Source: Littorina saxatilis (lineage: Eukaryota > Mollusca > Gastropoda > Littorinimorpha > Littorinidae). Taken from it: a stretch of DNA of 64,000 nt. The notes under the pieces are model-generated. The model saw only the letters and a list, made by a program, of their open reading frames with translations. It made no database searches and had not been told where the DNA came from. Shown here in pieces: positions 30,451 to 42,400 of the stretch; positions within the stretch are counted from its first letter, which is position 1, and the number at the start of each line of letters is the position of its first letter. A program made the position numbers and the translations under genes. The stretch is from contig NC_090254.1 of NCBI RefSeq assembly GCF_037325665.1, positions 41,906,917 through 41,970,916 on the forward strand, written 5' to 3'.

Positions 30451-33400
30451 AACAAACAAACAAACAAACAAACAAACAAACAAACAAACAAACAAACAAA
30501 CAAACAAACAAACAAATAAACTAGCAGTTGTTTGTAATTGAAGTTGTGACACCCTCTGTTTTGAGACTTCCTTATGTTTTTTTGTGAATGTTTTTGTGTG
30601 TGTAGATTTTCTGTTCGTCTTTAAATTTACATTAATTTTAAGGCTCCGTCCCTTTTAAGACTAAACTTTATACTATTTTCGGCAGTCTTAAAGGTGATTC
30701 ACTGTACCGATTTAGACTGAACTCACAAATACAAGTCAATGAGCGTGTGATCTCATGTTCTGTCCGCCAGTCACTGGAACCAGTACGTTTGCCAGGAGTC
30801 CCCAGAGCGTGTCTCCATCACTGTTTTCCCTGTCACAACTGCCCCATGGAGCGCAGCAGGGAAGCCATTACAACATCTTTTTGGCACAGGAGCCACGCCC
30901 GCGTTCACTGTTTACGTCATTGGACACTAAGGAACTGGGTTTAGACAGTTCAGCAAAGTGTGAGCGTCAAAGCGTGTTTTTTTTCCATTTGATTGAATTT
31001 AGTCTGTACAGCGGATGCTCCCCGCTCCCTCCGTCTCCCGTCCCCTCCTGCCCCTGCCCCTCCCAGCCCGCCATCTTTTTAGGTCTACACAAAACTGAGA
31101 AAGTCAAGTCTTCACAGGGAGGGAGTCTCAAAATGGAAGTACATTTACAGATGTGGTGTACACTGTGTTTAGACTGTGGTGTACACTGTGTTTAGACTGT
31201 GGTGTACACTGTGTTTAGACTGTGTGTACACTGTGTTTAGACTGTGGTGCACACTGTGTTTAGACTGTGGTGTACACTGTGTTTAGACTGTGGTGTACAC
31301 TGTGTTTAGACTGAGTTTACACTGTGTTTAGACTGTGGTGCACACTGTGTTTAGACTGTGGTGTACACTGTGTTTAGACTGTGGTGCACACTGTGTTTAG
31401 ACTGTGGTGTACACTGTGTTTAGACTGTGGTGTACACTGTGTTTAGACTGTGGTGAACACTGTGTTTAGACTGTGGTGTACACTGTGTTTAGACTGTGGT
31501 GTACACTGTGTTTAGACTGTGGTGTACACTGTGTTTAGACTGTGGTGTACACTGTGTTTAGACTGTGGTGTACACTGTGTTTAGACTGGTGTACACTGTG
31601 TTTAGACTGAGTTTACACTGTGTTTAGACTGAGTTTACACTGTGTTTAGACTGTGGTGTACACTGTGTTTAGACTGTGGTGTACACTGTGTTTAGACTGT
31701 GGTGCACACTGTGTTTAGACTGTGGTGTACACTGTGTTTAGACTGTGGTGTACACTGTGTTTAGACTGTGGTGTACACTGTGTTTAGACTGTGTGTACAC
31801 TGTGTTTAGACTGAGCTTTGTTGAGTTATTGCTGTGACATTTTGGGGAAGATGTGTGTACACTGTGTTTAGACTGAGGTTTGTTGAGTTATTGCTGTGAC
31901 ATTTTGGGGAAGGTGTGTGTACACTGTGTTTAGACTGAGGTTTGTTGAGTTATTGCTGTGACATTTTGGGGAAGGTGTGTGTACACTGTGTTTAGACTGA
32001 GCTTTGTTGAGTTATTGCTGTGACATTTTGGGGAAGGTGTGTGTACACTGTGTTTAGACTGAGCTTTGTTGAGTTATTGCTGTCACATTTTGGGGAAGGT
32101 GTGTGTACACTGTGTTTAGACTGAGGTTTGTTGAGTTATTGCTGTGACATTTTGGGGAAGGTGTGTGTGTGTGCTCATGCATGAATACATGCCTGTTTGA
32201 TAGCATTGGTGAGTTGGATATATACCTTTTTTTGAAATACCATGAATCAGTCCTTCTTTTATTTTGATTTTACATTTGTTCAGGAAATGGAGATGGAGAA
32301 GTTATACCTGATCCATTTTAGGACAGGACTTTGTGGATTTTTTATTCTTCCTTTTCTTTTCTATTCTTAAAAGAGATAGCTGAGGCATGTCATTGTATCG
32401 TATCTTCTTGTTTCATAGCAAGTGTGGTTTACATTTTCATTCCATTAAGGTTTGCTTTCTGTCACATGTGTCTTTGCAGTGTACCCACAGTACCAGACTC
32501 TCAAATCATCACTGCTGTTTTCCTCGCTGGTTGACCAAAAAACATCTGACCACAAGACATCATCAGAAGCAGAGTTCCCTCGCCATGGTGTACAAGGGAG
32601 CAGCGTCACACCTAAAACATGGTGGAGAGACACCGCCTCTGAAATCATAAACACCAGAGACAACAAGACACCGGAAAGATCTGTCTTTTTGAAGGAGGCA
32701 AGAAACCAGCCAGTGTCAAGTGAAGAAAAACTATCTGATGTCTTCCCTGAGTGCGACAGTACCACCCCGACTTTGTCCAAGTTGAGTATCGACAGCCCTG
32801 TGAAAAAGAAGAAGAAAAAAAAGTCAGCAACAAAGTCATGGGCAAAGAAACAGCAAGAAGGAAACGGCGTCTTAGACAATTTTTATTTTTCTGATGATGA
32901 CGATGATGTTGTGGATGGTAATGACATGGAGGAGAGAGAAACATTCCCTGCAAACCTGTCGTCTGCTTCCACCATGCTCCTTCAGCCCAAAAAGAAAGGT
33001 AAGTAAGTCTCATGAAGCGAAATTACTACATTTAGTCAATCTGTCAAACTCATAGAATGAAATTAACAGACTGCTTTTTTTTCACCAAAACATTAAATTA
33101 CATATCTTATCCCAATTCACATATAGCAATTTACTTCAGTTTAGTGCTAGAACGCTGAAAACTATGCTCCACCCTGGTAGGGGGGGAAGTAACCCTAATA
33201 ATGGAACAGCCTTGACGGTCACATGACAACGCCAGGTCAAGGTTACCTCCCAACATGCATTGCGCATGCGTGTTCTTACCGCCATCTTATTCATTCTACT
33301 CTTCAGCGATAGCGTCTAAGGACGTGTTTGGATTACGCTCGGGCTATTTTGTTAGTTCACTGCTTCTTTGGCAGACTACACCCTGGTTTACGTCTGTATC

Positions 33401-36400
33401 TTAGCTTTCGTTTGCCACGAGTTAGTCTTTGTTTACTTTCGTCTGCAAGACTAACGCCAGATGGCGGACAGTGGGAAGAAGAAACCCAGCTCTAGACAGG
33501 TAGCCAATGCAGAGTCTCCGTCTAAGAAAGCGGCTAAGAAGCCCAAGGGTTCTAAACCTACGGTTACTGTGTTCGAGCCAGTTTCTCAGAATACTTTCAC
33601 GGTAGAAATTGACAATCCTAAGAGTCCGGTAATGTCGGCGCTGAAGCAAGAATGCAAGACAGCGTCGGTTAAGGCTAGCATAGCATCGGATAAGGAAGAT
33701 TTGTCAGCAATGTTTGCAACGTTTAGCGATCAAATGAGGTGCATGTTTTTGTCAGAATTGCGCTCGGTGAGCGAACATTTGCTCTCTCTTCAGGCAAGAA
33801 CGGTAGACGATCGCTCACGGTCGAGGGTTAAGGCAGCGCCGTCAGCCACTGTTACGTCAGCCGACGTTCACGCTGAACAACATTCCGGTGAAGACGGAAA
33901 GAGTTTCCCTCATAATGCCTCCACTTCCAGATTCAGCAGCTACATTAAAGGTACTGTGACTGTCCCACAGGGAGATACGCACGGGCGTTCTCTACTTCCG
34001 CCCGGCGCCGTGCAGGAAGCCGTGATAACACAGGAGATCTGCAAGGGTTATGACCAGCAGGGGCCTGTACTTAGATCGGAGGACACGCAAGTACCAGGTT
34101 GCTATACGGATGCAACATTGGTTCAGCGGTCCAAACTTCCGCCACGGGTGCGCGAAGTTGTTGGGAGACAGGAGATCTGCTTGCATCACGACTCGCAGGG
34201 GCCTGTACTCTTGACGGAAGACACGCGAATGCCGGTTTGCTCTAAAGCATCCCCAGCACAGCGTTCTTCCCTTCTGCCCAGGGGGCAGGAAGTTGTTGTA
34301 AGGGACGACTTGCAGGGGCCTGTACTTACAACAGGAGACACGCAAGTGCCGGTTTGCTCGACGAAAGCATCCCTAGCACAGTTCTCCACACTTCCGCCCA
34401 GGGGGCAGGAAGTTCTCTCTAGAGAGGATACGAGTAGAGGACATGCCTCACGCAGTACTTCTATTCCGGATGACGCTGCCTATGACAATGACAGTCAATA
34501 TGGCGGTGAATTTCCGGTAAGCACTTCCGTGCCGGAAGGAGAATCGGAATATGGGGCTTCCCTTCCTGATGAAGATCCCAATTTCCGGCTACCAGACAAG
34601 CTTCCCCATGCAGTGGCTTTGGCAGCACAGGTAGCTTCAAGATACTTTGAGGAAGGAGTGGTGTCAGCAACAAGCTTGTCTGCACCACCACCTTCTGCCG
34701 TCAGAGATTTTCGCTCAACACAGGGAGAAAAACAAACTTTTAAGTTTCGTGAATCTCCCTCAGTGGCGTATGAGATGTCTAAGATTTTGGCTAAGAATTC
34801 CCGGTCGGAATATGTGCCTTTGGACACAGTGCCTCTGCTATCAGCGCACAGTCCGGCACCAGAGTTAGCACAGCCGTGGCTAGCCTCCGCACAGCCAACC
34901 CCTTATGTCGGGCAAGCTGCTGCCCGGAAATTCTATCTGAGCTCTACGCCACACAATCTCTTAGACACTTTTTCTCTACCACGAGCGCCACTTCCGGTGA
35001 CACCGGAGTTAGAGACACTCAGGGAAGATGGCTACAGTAAGGACAGAGCTGTCCCTCATACAGAGTCCGCTCTCGTAGCATTGGAAGAAACAGGGAGATA
35101 CAACCTAGAGTTGGCTTCTCTTTCAGGTCCCTCTCCCGTTCTATCACTACGTCCTTGGAACCGTTTGAGTTTTGACAGGACGCGGGTGAAAAGGATGTGA
35201 CGACGCTGCTCGCTACTTTGGCCAAAGTTTCAGCCGAACAAATGCGTCTTTCTGCGCATCTCTATGCACACGCGATGCATACGCGCAGGTCAGCGTTTCT
35301 CTCAGGTTCCAGGATCCAAGATAAAGCCACGCTTGAGGCTCTCAAGTTATCCCCGTTCACGGAGGGTGCCTTGTTGGGACAGCCGTCGCTCGACGCGCTT
35401 CACAAGCAAACCTGGACGATCGGGATTTAGCTATAGCCAAGATAGCGCAACACGGCTTTCCTAAGCCTCAGAGCAAGAGCTACGGACCGCCTAAACCTTC
35501 CGCCTCTTCGGCGAATAGGGGCAGGTAAGCACAAGCCAGCTCTTCTTCACGAGGTCTTTCGGCAATTCAAGGGGGTCGGGACGCAAAGCACACCTCCAAT
35601 GATGCGACCCCGAGCCACTAGCCCATGCAACCACCACGCCTTTGGTCCCTTGCTCTTTGGTTACTAAAGGTAAACAGTCAGTGGATAGTGGGTATAGTGC
35701 GTTCGGGGTTCAGACTACTCTGGAAGGAGGGGAAGGCTCCCTTAACCAGAGTTCCACCGTTGTTCAAGTTTCCCATCAAACTGGAAGCAAAAATGGCGAT
35801 ACAGACAGAAGTCTTGTCTCTGATAAAGAAGGAGGCGATAGAAGAAGTAACGGATCACAACTCCCCAGGTTTCTACGGGAGAATTTTCGTGGTACCGAAG
35901 GCTTCAGGGGGCTGGCGCCCAGTTTTAGATTTGTCCCCTCTGAACAGATTTCTGAGACAAATCAAGTTCACAATGGAGACGCCAGCGTCAGTCAGAGACG
36001 CACTCAGGCCGGGGGGACTGGGTGACGTCGATTCCCTAAAAATAAAAGGGCGCTTCGAGCGAATGAATAAGATGGCGGCAAGAACACGCATGCGCAATGC
36101 ATGTTGGGAGGTAACCGTGACCTGGTGTTGTCATGTGACTGTCAAGGCCGTTCTATTTTTAGAGTTACTTCCCCCCCTACCAGGGTGGAGCGTAGTTTTC
36201 AGCGTTCTAGCACTAAACTGAAGTAAATTGCTATATATATGTGAATTGGGTAAGTATATTAATCAAATGAAAATTTATTATTAAAATTTTCGATTATAGC
36301 TTATTCCCCCGCGGCCATGCGGCAAGGAAGGCTTAGTGCTGAACACTTTCACAAAAAAAGCATGCATAAAGTGACAAGCCAGTATAGCGCAGTAGCGCAT

Positions 36401-39400
36401 AATGCTTCATAGTAAAGCGTGCTTTTCTCTATTCTTTCAACTTTCTGAGCTTGTTTTTTTAATCCATAAACATTTCTATATGTTTTTGGGAATCAAGAAA
36501 TGATAAAGAATTAGATGGAATCAATTTTGGATTGATTACTAAATTTTTAAAACTTTAATTAGAATTTTCTGATTTTTAATGACCAAACTCATTAATTAAT
36601 ATTAAATTACATATTCTTACTCCGAATCACATATATAGCAGTTGACACCGTCTGGTATGCTAAGGTACTGAAAGCGCTACCCATCTTTAAAGTAATTAAA
36701 GGGAAGCAACCCCACACCAAAAAAGCTGGAACTAGCATATGGTAGTGAGCTACCCCCTGGGAGTTACCTCCCATTAGCTACTTCCCATCCCACGCACGTG
36801 GCTACGTCATTCCGACTTCAGCTGTCCTGGTGAGAGGTCATTGAATTTTCTGTGCGCTACTGTGGCTGCCTTGTGCTGTTTCGTTCACCTGCCGGCCACG
36901 TAACTCATCTTGTCTCCCGTGCGGGCGCCTGTTTTGGTGAGCTCGTTCTGTATTTTTCTGTTTTCGAACTTGTGCGTTGGTTGCTGTCTGTTGTCCTTTG
37001 GACATTGTTCGTCAGTAACCTGTTGTGCTTTCGCCATTTTGTTTACAGTTAGCTTTGCTGGCTTGTATTTTGTGGCGTGTTCACTGACGCTTGTGCATTG
37101 TGTGTTGCAAGCTTGGTTCGTTTTTATTTTGCTGTAGTTACTGCTTAGCTGTCCGTTAGGACTTTCGTTTTCAGTAACTTTTTCTGTGAAATTTTTTCGC
37201 TTGTTTCTTGTTTGTTGTTGGTCAGCATGGCAGACCAGGATAAACGTAAGGGTAAAGGAGACATTAAGGGCAAGATTAAGCCCAAGTCCTCTAGCTCTAA
37301 GCCTGTTGTATTGGTGTCAGACGCTGCACGCAACACAATTTTGTCAGTGCCTATTTCACCTCCGCTTTCTAGCACCCCCGTTTGTGCTAGTTCTACTGTT
37401 GTTTCTGCGCCCTCTGCTTTGTCGGCGTCGGACCAGGGGACGATTGTGTCCTCTCTCTTGCAGACTCTTATCCCGGAGCTTCGCTCTCTGGTACAGACAG
37501 AGATGCAGCGCTCGTCTACTCCAGTTAGCGCTGCCGTTCCGGTTTCGGGGGGGGACACTCAGTCCCTCTCTTCCGGGAAGGTTTCTTCTGTTTCCGCTCC
37601 TCAACTTCCTGTCTCGGGTGGAGACGTTACAAGTAAGTTGAACCGGTCCTCTTGCTCTCGTGAAGCGCCTGGACAGCCCCGTGCGGGCAACGGTTCGTGT
37701 GCGCAGGGTCACTCCCTGCTTTCGGCTGGCGGCAGGCCTCCTCTTGTAGAGCAGGACTCTGTTAGCCAGCAGCGGCGACCGTTTACGGTTACTGCGCTTC
37801 CGGCTCCCGCCGGAAGCATAGGTCCCCCCACGCTTGCTCGCAATGCCAGCCGCGATGGGATGGATCATGAGCTGGCCTACGGGCTTCACGGCTTCCGGCC
37901 GCAGTTCGTGCATTCACCGCTTCCGCCCCCGGCGGTTATGGTGTCTGCATTTCCGGCTTCGGCCGGACACGCTGTCCCTCTACCGTCCACTTCCTCTTGG
38001 ATGGCGGAGAGGGAACAACAGCGTGATGCTTTTGCACTTCCGGTGCTTCAGCACGGACGGTCGTCTCTTTCCTCTGCTGAGGTTTTGACTTCCGCCCAAC
38101 CACATCCGGCGTTCTCGGACGGTGTTCCGGTTTACCCTCTCCCTACTGGGCAGGGTTTAAACCAGGACGATGTTCGTGGGTACAGGTTTCCGGTTTCCGG
38201 TCATCCAGAGTACCCTTCAGCCACTGTGGTTGATGACTACGGTCGTTCTTCGCTGATGGATCAGTCTGAACTGCAGTCAGTGGTCAGCGAAGACACCCGT
38301 ACTGTGTTTTCCTCTCAGCTCAAGTCCATTCTTGACTCTGCAGCCGAGGTGACTTCGCGGTATTTTGCAGAAGGTGTAGCGACGTCCGCTACTTCCGTTT
38401 CGGCGGCGCCTTCAGCTATGGCAGACTTCCTGCCGGATAAGGATGACGCTTCCTCCTTCCGGTTTGTGGAATCTCCGTCTGTCTCATACCACCTGTCCCA
38501 AGTTCTGGTGCACCCGAACAAACGGAGCAGTGGTATTCCGGTTGAGCCGTTCCCTCTTCTGGCACCTTTTGGGCCGGTTCCGGAACGGGCTCGTGGTTGG
38601 CTTGCGGATGAAGGGCAGTCCTCTTCCTTTGTGCATTCTGCACAGAAGAGGATTGCCTTCCCTGTCCGTAGCCGCAACCTCACCACTTCCTTTGCTCTCC
38701 CGCGTGCCATCTTACCGGTGACGCAGGAGCTGCAGGCTTTGCTTGTCAAACCAGTCAAGTCTGACTCGGTTGTGCCAGTGCGGGAGGGTACTCTTATCTC
38801 CCTGGAGGAGATCGGTCGTCAGCTCTTGGAGCTGGCTTCCATCTCCGAGACGCTGGTGCGGGCACTGTCTCGGTCGTTGACCGACTCTCTTGTCCCTTTT
38901 TCCCTCAGTGAGGAGCAAAATGCGGATGATGTCTCCTCCCTGCTTACGGCCCTGGCGAAGGTCAATGAGGAACAGACTCGTCTCTCCTCTTTGCAATACG
39001 CGCATGCGGTCTTGACAAGGAGGGAGTTGTTTCTTGCCAACTCTCAGTTTGCCGATCAGGCTACCAGAGACACACTACGTGTGTCTCCGGTTGTAGAGGG
39101 ATCGCTGCTCGGACGCATGGCGCTTGTCGCTCGGCAGGCAGAGATTCAGTCCAACAAGGACGCTCAGTTCCTGGACATGGCTCTACAGGGCGCGAAGCAG
39201 GCTAAGCCTTCCCAGCAGGGGAAGTCTCAGCCGAGTTCCAAGCCCAAGCCTGCTCAAAAGAGGCCTGCTCAGCAGAGCTCTCGAGGTGGCAAGAAGAAGA
39301 CAGCGTCGGGAAGGGGGCGTGGCGGCTCTAACAGCAAGCCTCACCCCCAATGAAGCGCCCCCGGTCTCACCCCCCCCCCGCCCTCCACTTTGGTGATGGC

Positions 39401-42400
39401 GGGGGGCCTCTCCCGGGCACTCACCCATTGGATGGTCTCAGTAGACAGCCAATGGATAGTGGGAGTTGTGAGATCGGGCTTCCGTCTCTTATGGCGGGAG
39501 GAGAAGGCTCCTCTTTCCCGACATCCGCCACGCTTCAAGCCCCCCTGCTCTCAGGAGGCAAGATCCGTTCTGCAAACGGAAGTTGCCTCCCTGGTGCAGA
39601 AGGGGGCAGTGGAGAGGGTCCTGGACCAAAGCTCCCTGGGATTTTACGGGCGCCTTTTCGCCGTGCCCAAAGCTTCAGGGGCGTGGCGTCCGGTCTTGGA
39701 CTTATCTTTTCTCAATACTTTCTTGAGAGAGATAAAGTTCAAGATGGAGACGCCCGCCAAGGTCAGAGACTCTCTCCGCCCAGGAGATTGGGCGACCTCC
39801 ATAGACCTGACAGATGCATACTTTCACATCCTGGTGCATCCGTCCGACCGGAAATGGCTTCGTTTCCGGTGGGACGAGCAGGTCTACCAGTTCCGCGCCC
39901 TCCCTTTCGGTTTGTCGCTCGCACCATGGATTTTTACCATGGTGGTCCGACAGCTGGGCGCTCTGGTGAGGTCTCAGGGTATCCGCCTGCGGGTTTACCT
40001 GGACGACTGGCTCGTTCTGAACCAGTCCCAGGCAGGCTGCACGCAGCATACCCAGACGGTTCTTCGGGAAGCCCACTCGTTGGGGTTCTCGATCAACGCG
40101 TCAAAGTCGGAGCTGACCCCGTCGCAGACGTTCACCTACTTGGGGATGTCCTTCGACACGGTCGCTTGGACTGTCCGCCCCTCTCAAAAGAGGGTGGACA
40201 AGCTCCAAGCTCAGATACGCTCGACTTTGCCCCTCCTGCAGGCGCCCCTTCGCTCTCTTGCCTCCATCTTGGGACAGATGGAATCCATGGCTCTGTTGGT
40301 CCCTCTGGGTCGGGTACACAAGCGTCCTTTTCAGGCAGCTCTGAAGCCGTTTGTGGGCTCGACTCGGGTGGATTGGAACGTCCTCGTCCCTCTCCAGGGA
40401 TGGTTCCAGTCTACCACCCTCCCGTGGTTGGACACGGAGTGGGTGTGCAGAGGGGTTCCGATTGCCTTGCCTCCCCCGGACTTGGACCTGTTCACGGACG
40501 CGTCCTTGCTGGGGTGGGGGGCTCACACGGACCTACACACGGTGTCAGGTCTGTGGTCGGTGGAACAGAGCCAGTGGCATATCAACCGGCTGGAACTAGA
40601 AGCAGTAGCTCTAGCTCTCACCCGGTTTCTGCCCTCCCTGCAGGCCAAGCATGTTCGTCTGTTTACAGACAACACGACAGTGGCAGCTTATATCAACAAG
40701 CAGGGAGGCTCGCGGTCCCCGTCTCTCTCGGACAGGACCTGCGAGGTCTTGAGGTGGTGTTACCAACACCGCATCTCGATCTCCGCCAGGTACCTTCCAG
40801 GGAGGCTGAACACTCTGGCGGACGCTCTCAGTCGCTCCGGCAGGGTGCTTCAGTCCGAGTGGACAGTCACTCACGGGGCACTGCTTCGCCTTTGGACCCA
40901 AGTCCCAAAGCCTCTCGTCGACCTGTTTGCCACCAGGTTCTCGAAGAGGCTCCCGGTGTTCGTCTCGCCATTCCCGGACCCTCAGGCTTGGCGAGTGAAC
41001 GCTCTGGACATTCCCTGGACGGGTCTGGAGGCGTACGCCTTTCCGCCTTTCCCATTACTCGGCCGAGTAATTCGAAAGGCGGAGCTGGAGGGGCCGGCCC
41101 TTCTACTTCTGGTCGCGCCCCTCTGGCCGTCGCAGGACTGGTTCCCAGACCTGCTTCGGCTCGCCCAAGGTCCTCCCATTCCTCTCTCTCTGCGAAGAGG
41201 GGAATTAGTGCAGCCCCGAACAGGCATTCCACACGAGGAGCCCAGTCTTCTGAAGCTTCACGTGTGGATGTTGTTCGGGACTCACTGAGGCGCTCTGGTG
41301 CGTCTTCTCCGACGCTGGACTTGGTGGGCAGCTCCCATAGGGCTTCCACCTCGTCCGTATACGCCTCGCACTGGAGGGCCTGGGCCTCCTGGTGTTCCGC
41401 TAAAGGGGGTGGTTGCAGTGGCTCCTCGCTCTATGCAGGTCGCCAACCACCTCTCGTTTATGTTTTCGCAGGGTGCCTCCGTCTCCTCTATGAGGGTCCG
41501 GCGCTCTGCGATCTCTGCTACTCTCAAGCAGATCGGCCGATCTGTTCAAGTGGGGGGGGGTGATCGCTGCTGTCATTAAGGGCGCTGCTCTCAAGGAGGT
41601 CCGGTCTCGTTTGCCCGCTCCTAAGTGGGACCTGTTCCTTGTTTTAGCGTTCTTGCGGTCCGCGGAATTTGAGCCTTTGAGCGAGTCGAGTCTCTACAAT
41701 CTCACTCGCAAGACTCTTTTTCTGGTTCTTTTGGCTACGGCCCGACGGGGTAGCGAGGTCCACGCTCTGTCGGGTCTGCCAGGTGACATTTTGTTCGAGT
41801 CGGACGGCTCAGTATCTCTTCGTTTCCGTCCCGACTTCCTGGCCAAGAATCAGGCTCCGGGGCAGGCCTCTCCGTTGGTTCGCGTCAAGGCCTTGACCAA
41901 CGCGTTGGCTCCGGATGACCCTGATTCGGTCAACTGTCCAGTTAGGGCCTTACGTCTGTATTTGGCTCGGACTCAGCCGGTTCGTTCCTCCTCACAAAAG
42001 CTATTGTTTATCTCTCTTCTCACTTCAAGGGAGAAAGACGTTTCAAGAGTTACGTTGGCCCGGTGGGTGTCGTCCCTTATTCGGCAAGCCTACAGTTGGT
42101 GTCACACAAGTGGGGGGGGGGCTCAGCCTGCCTTTCCCCTGGTCTCGGCCAGAGCCCATGAGACTAGGGCGTGGTCTTCGTCTTTGGCCGTTCTTCGCTC
42201 GCAACGGCTTGACGAGGTGCTCTCGACGGCTTACTGGCGCTCAGAAGATATTTTCATTAATTACTATCTTCGAGACGTGGCTGCACTCAGACAGGATGGA
42301 TCTCGCGGTCTACCTGCCCTTATAGCAGCCGGCCAGTTCCTGTCCAGAATGTGATGGTGAGTTTGATTTATTTCTTGCCCACCGCCATGTTGATGTTATC

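Noticed and set aside
30075-30552. Lys-Gln-Thr-Asn and Cys-Leu-Phe-Val repeat proteins
   Set aside because: Translation of the CAAA tail expansion of a SINE.
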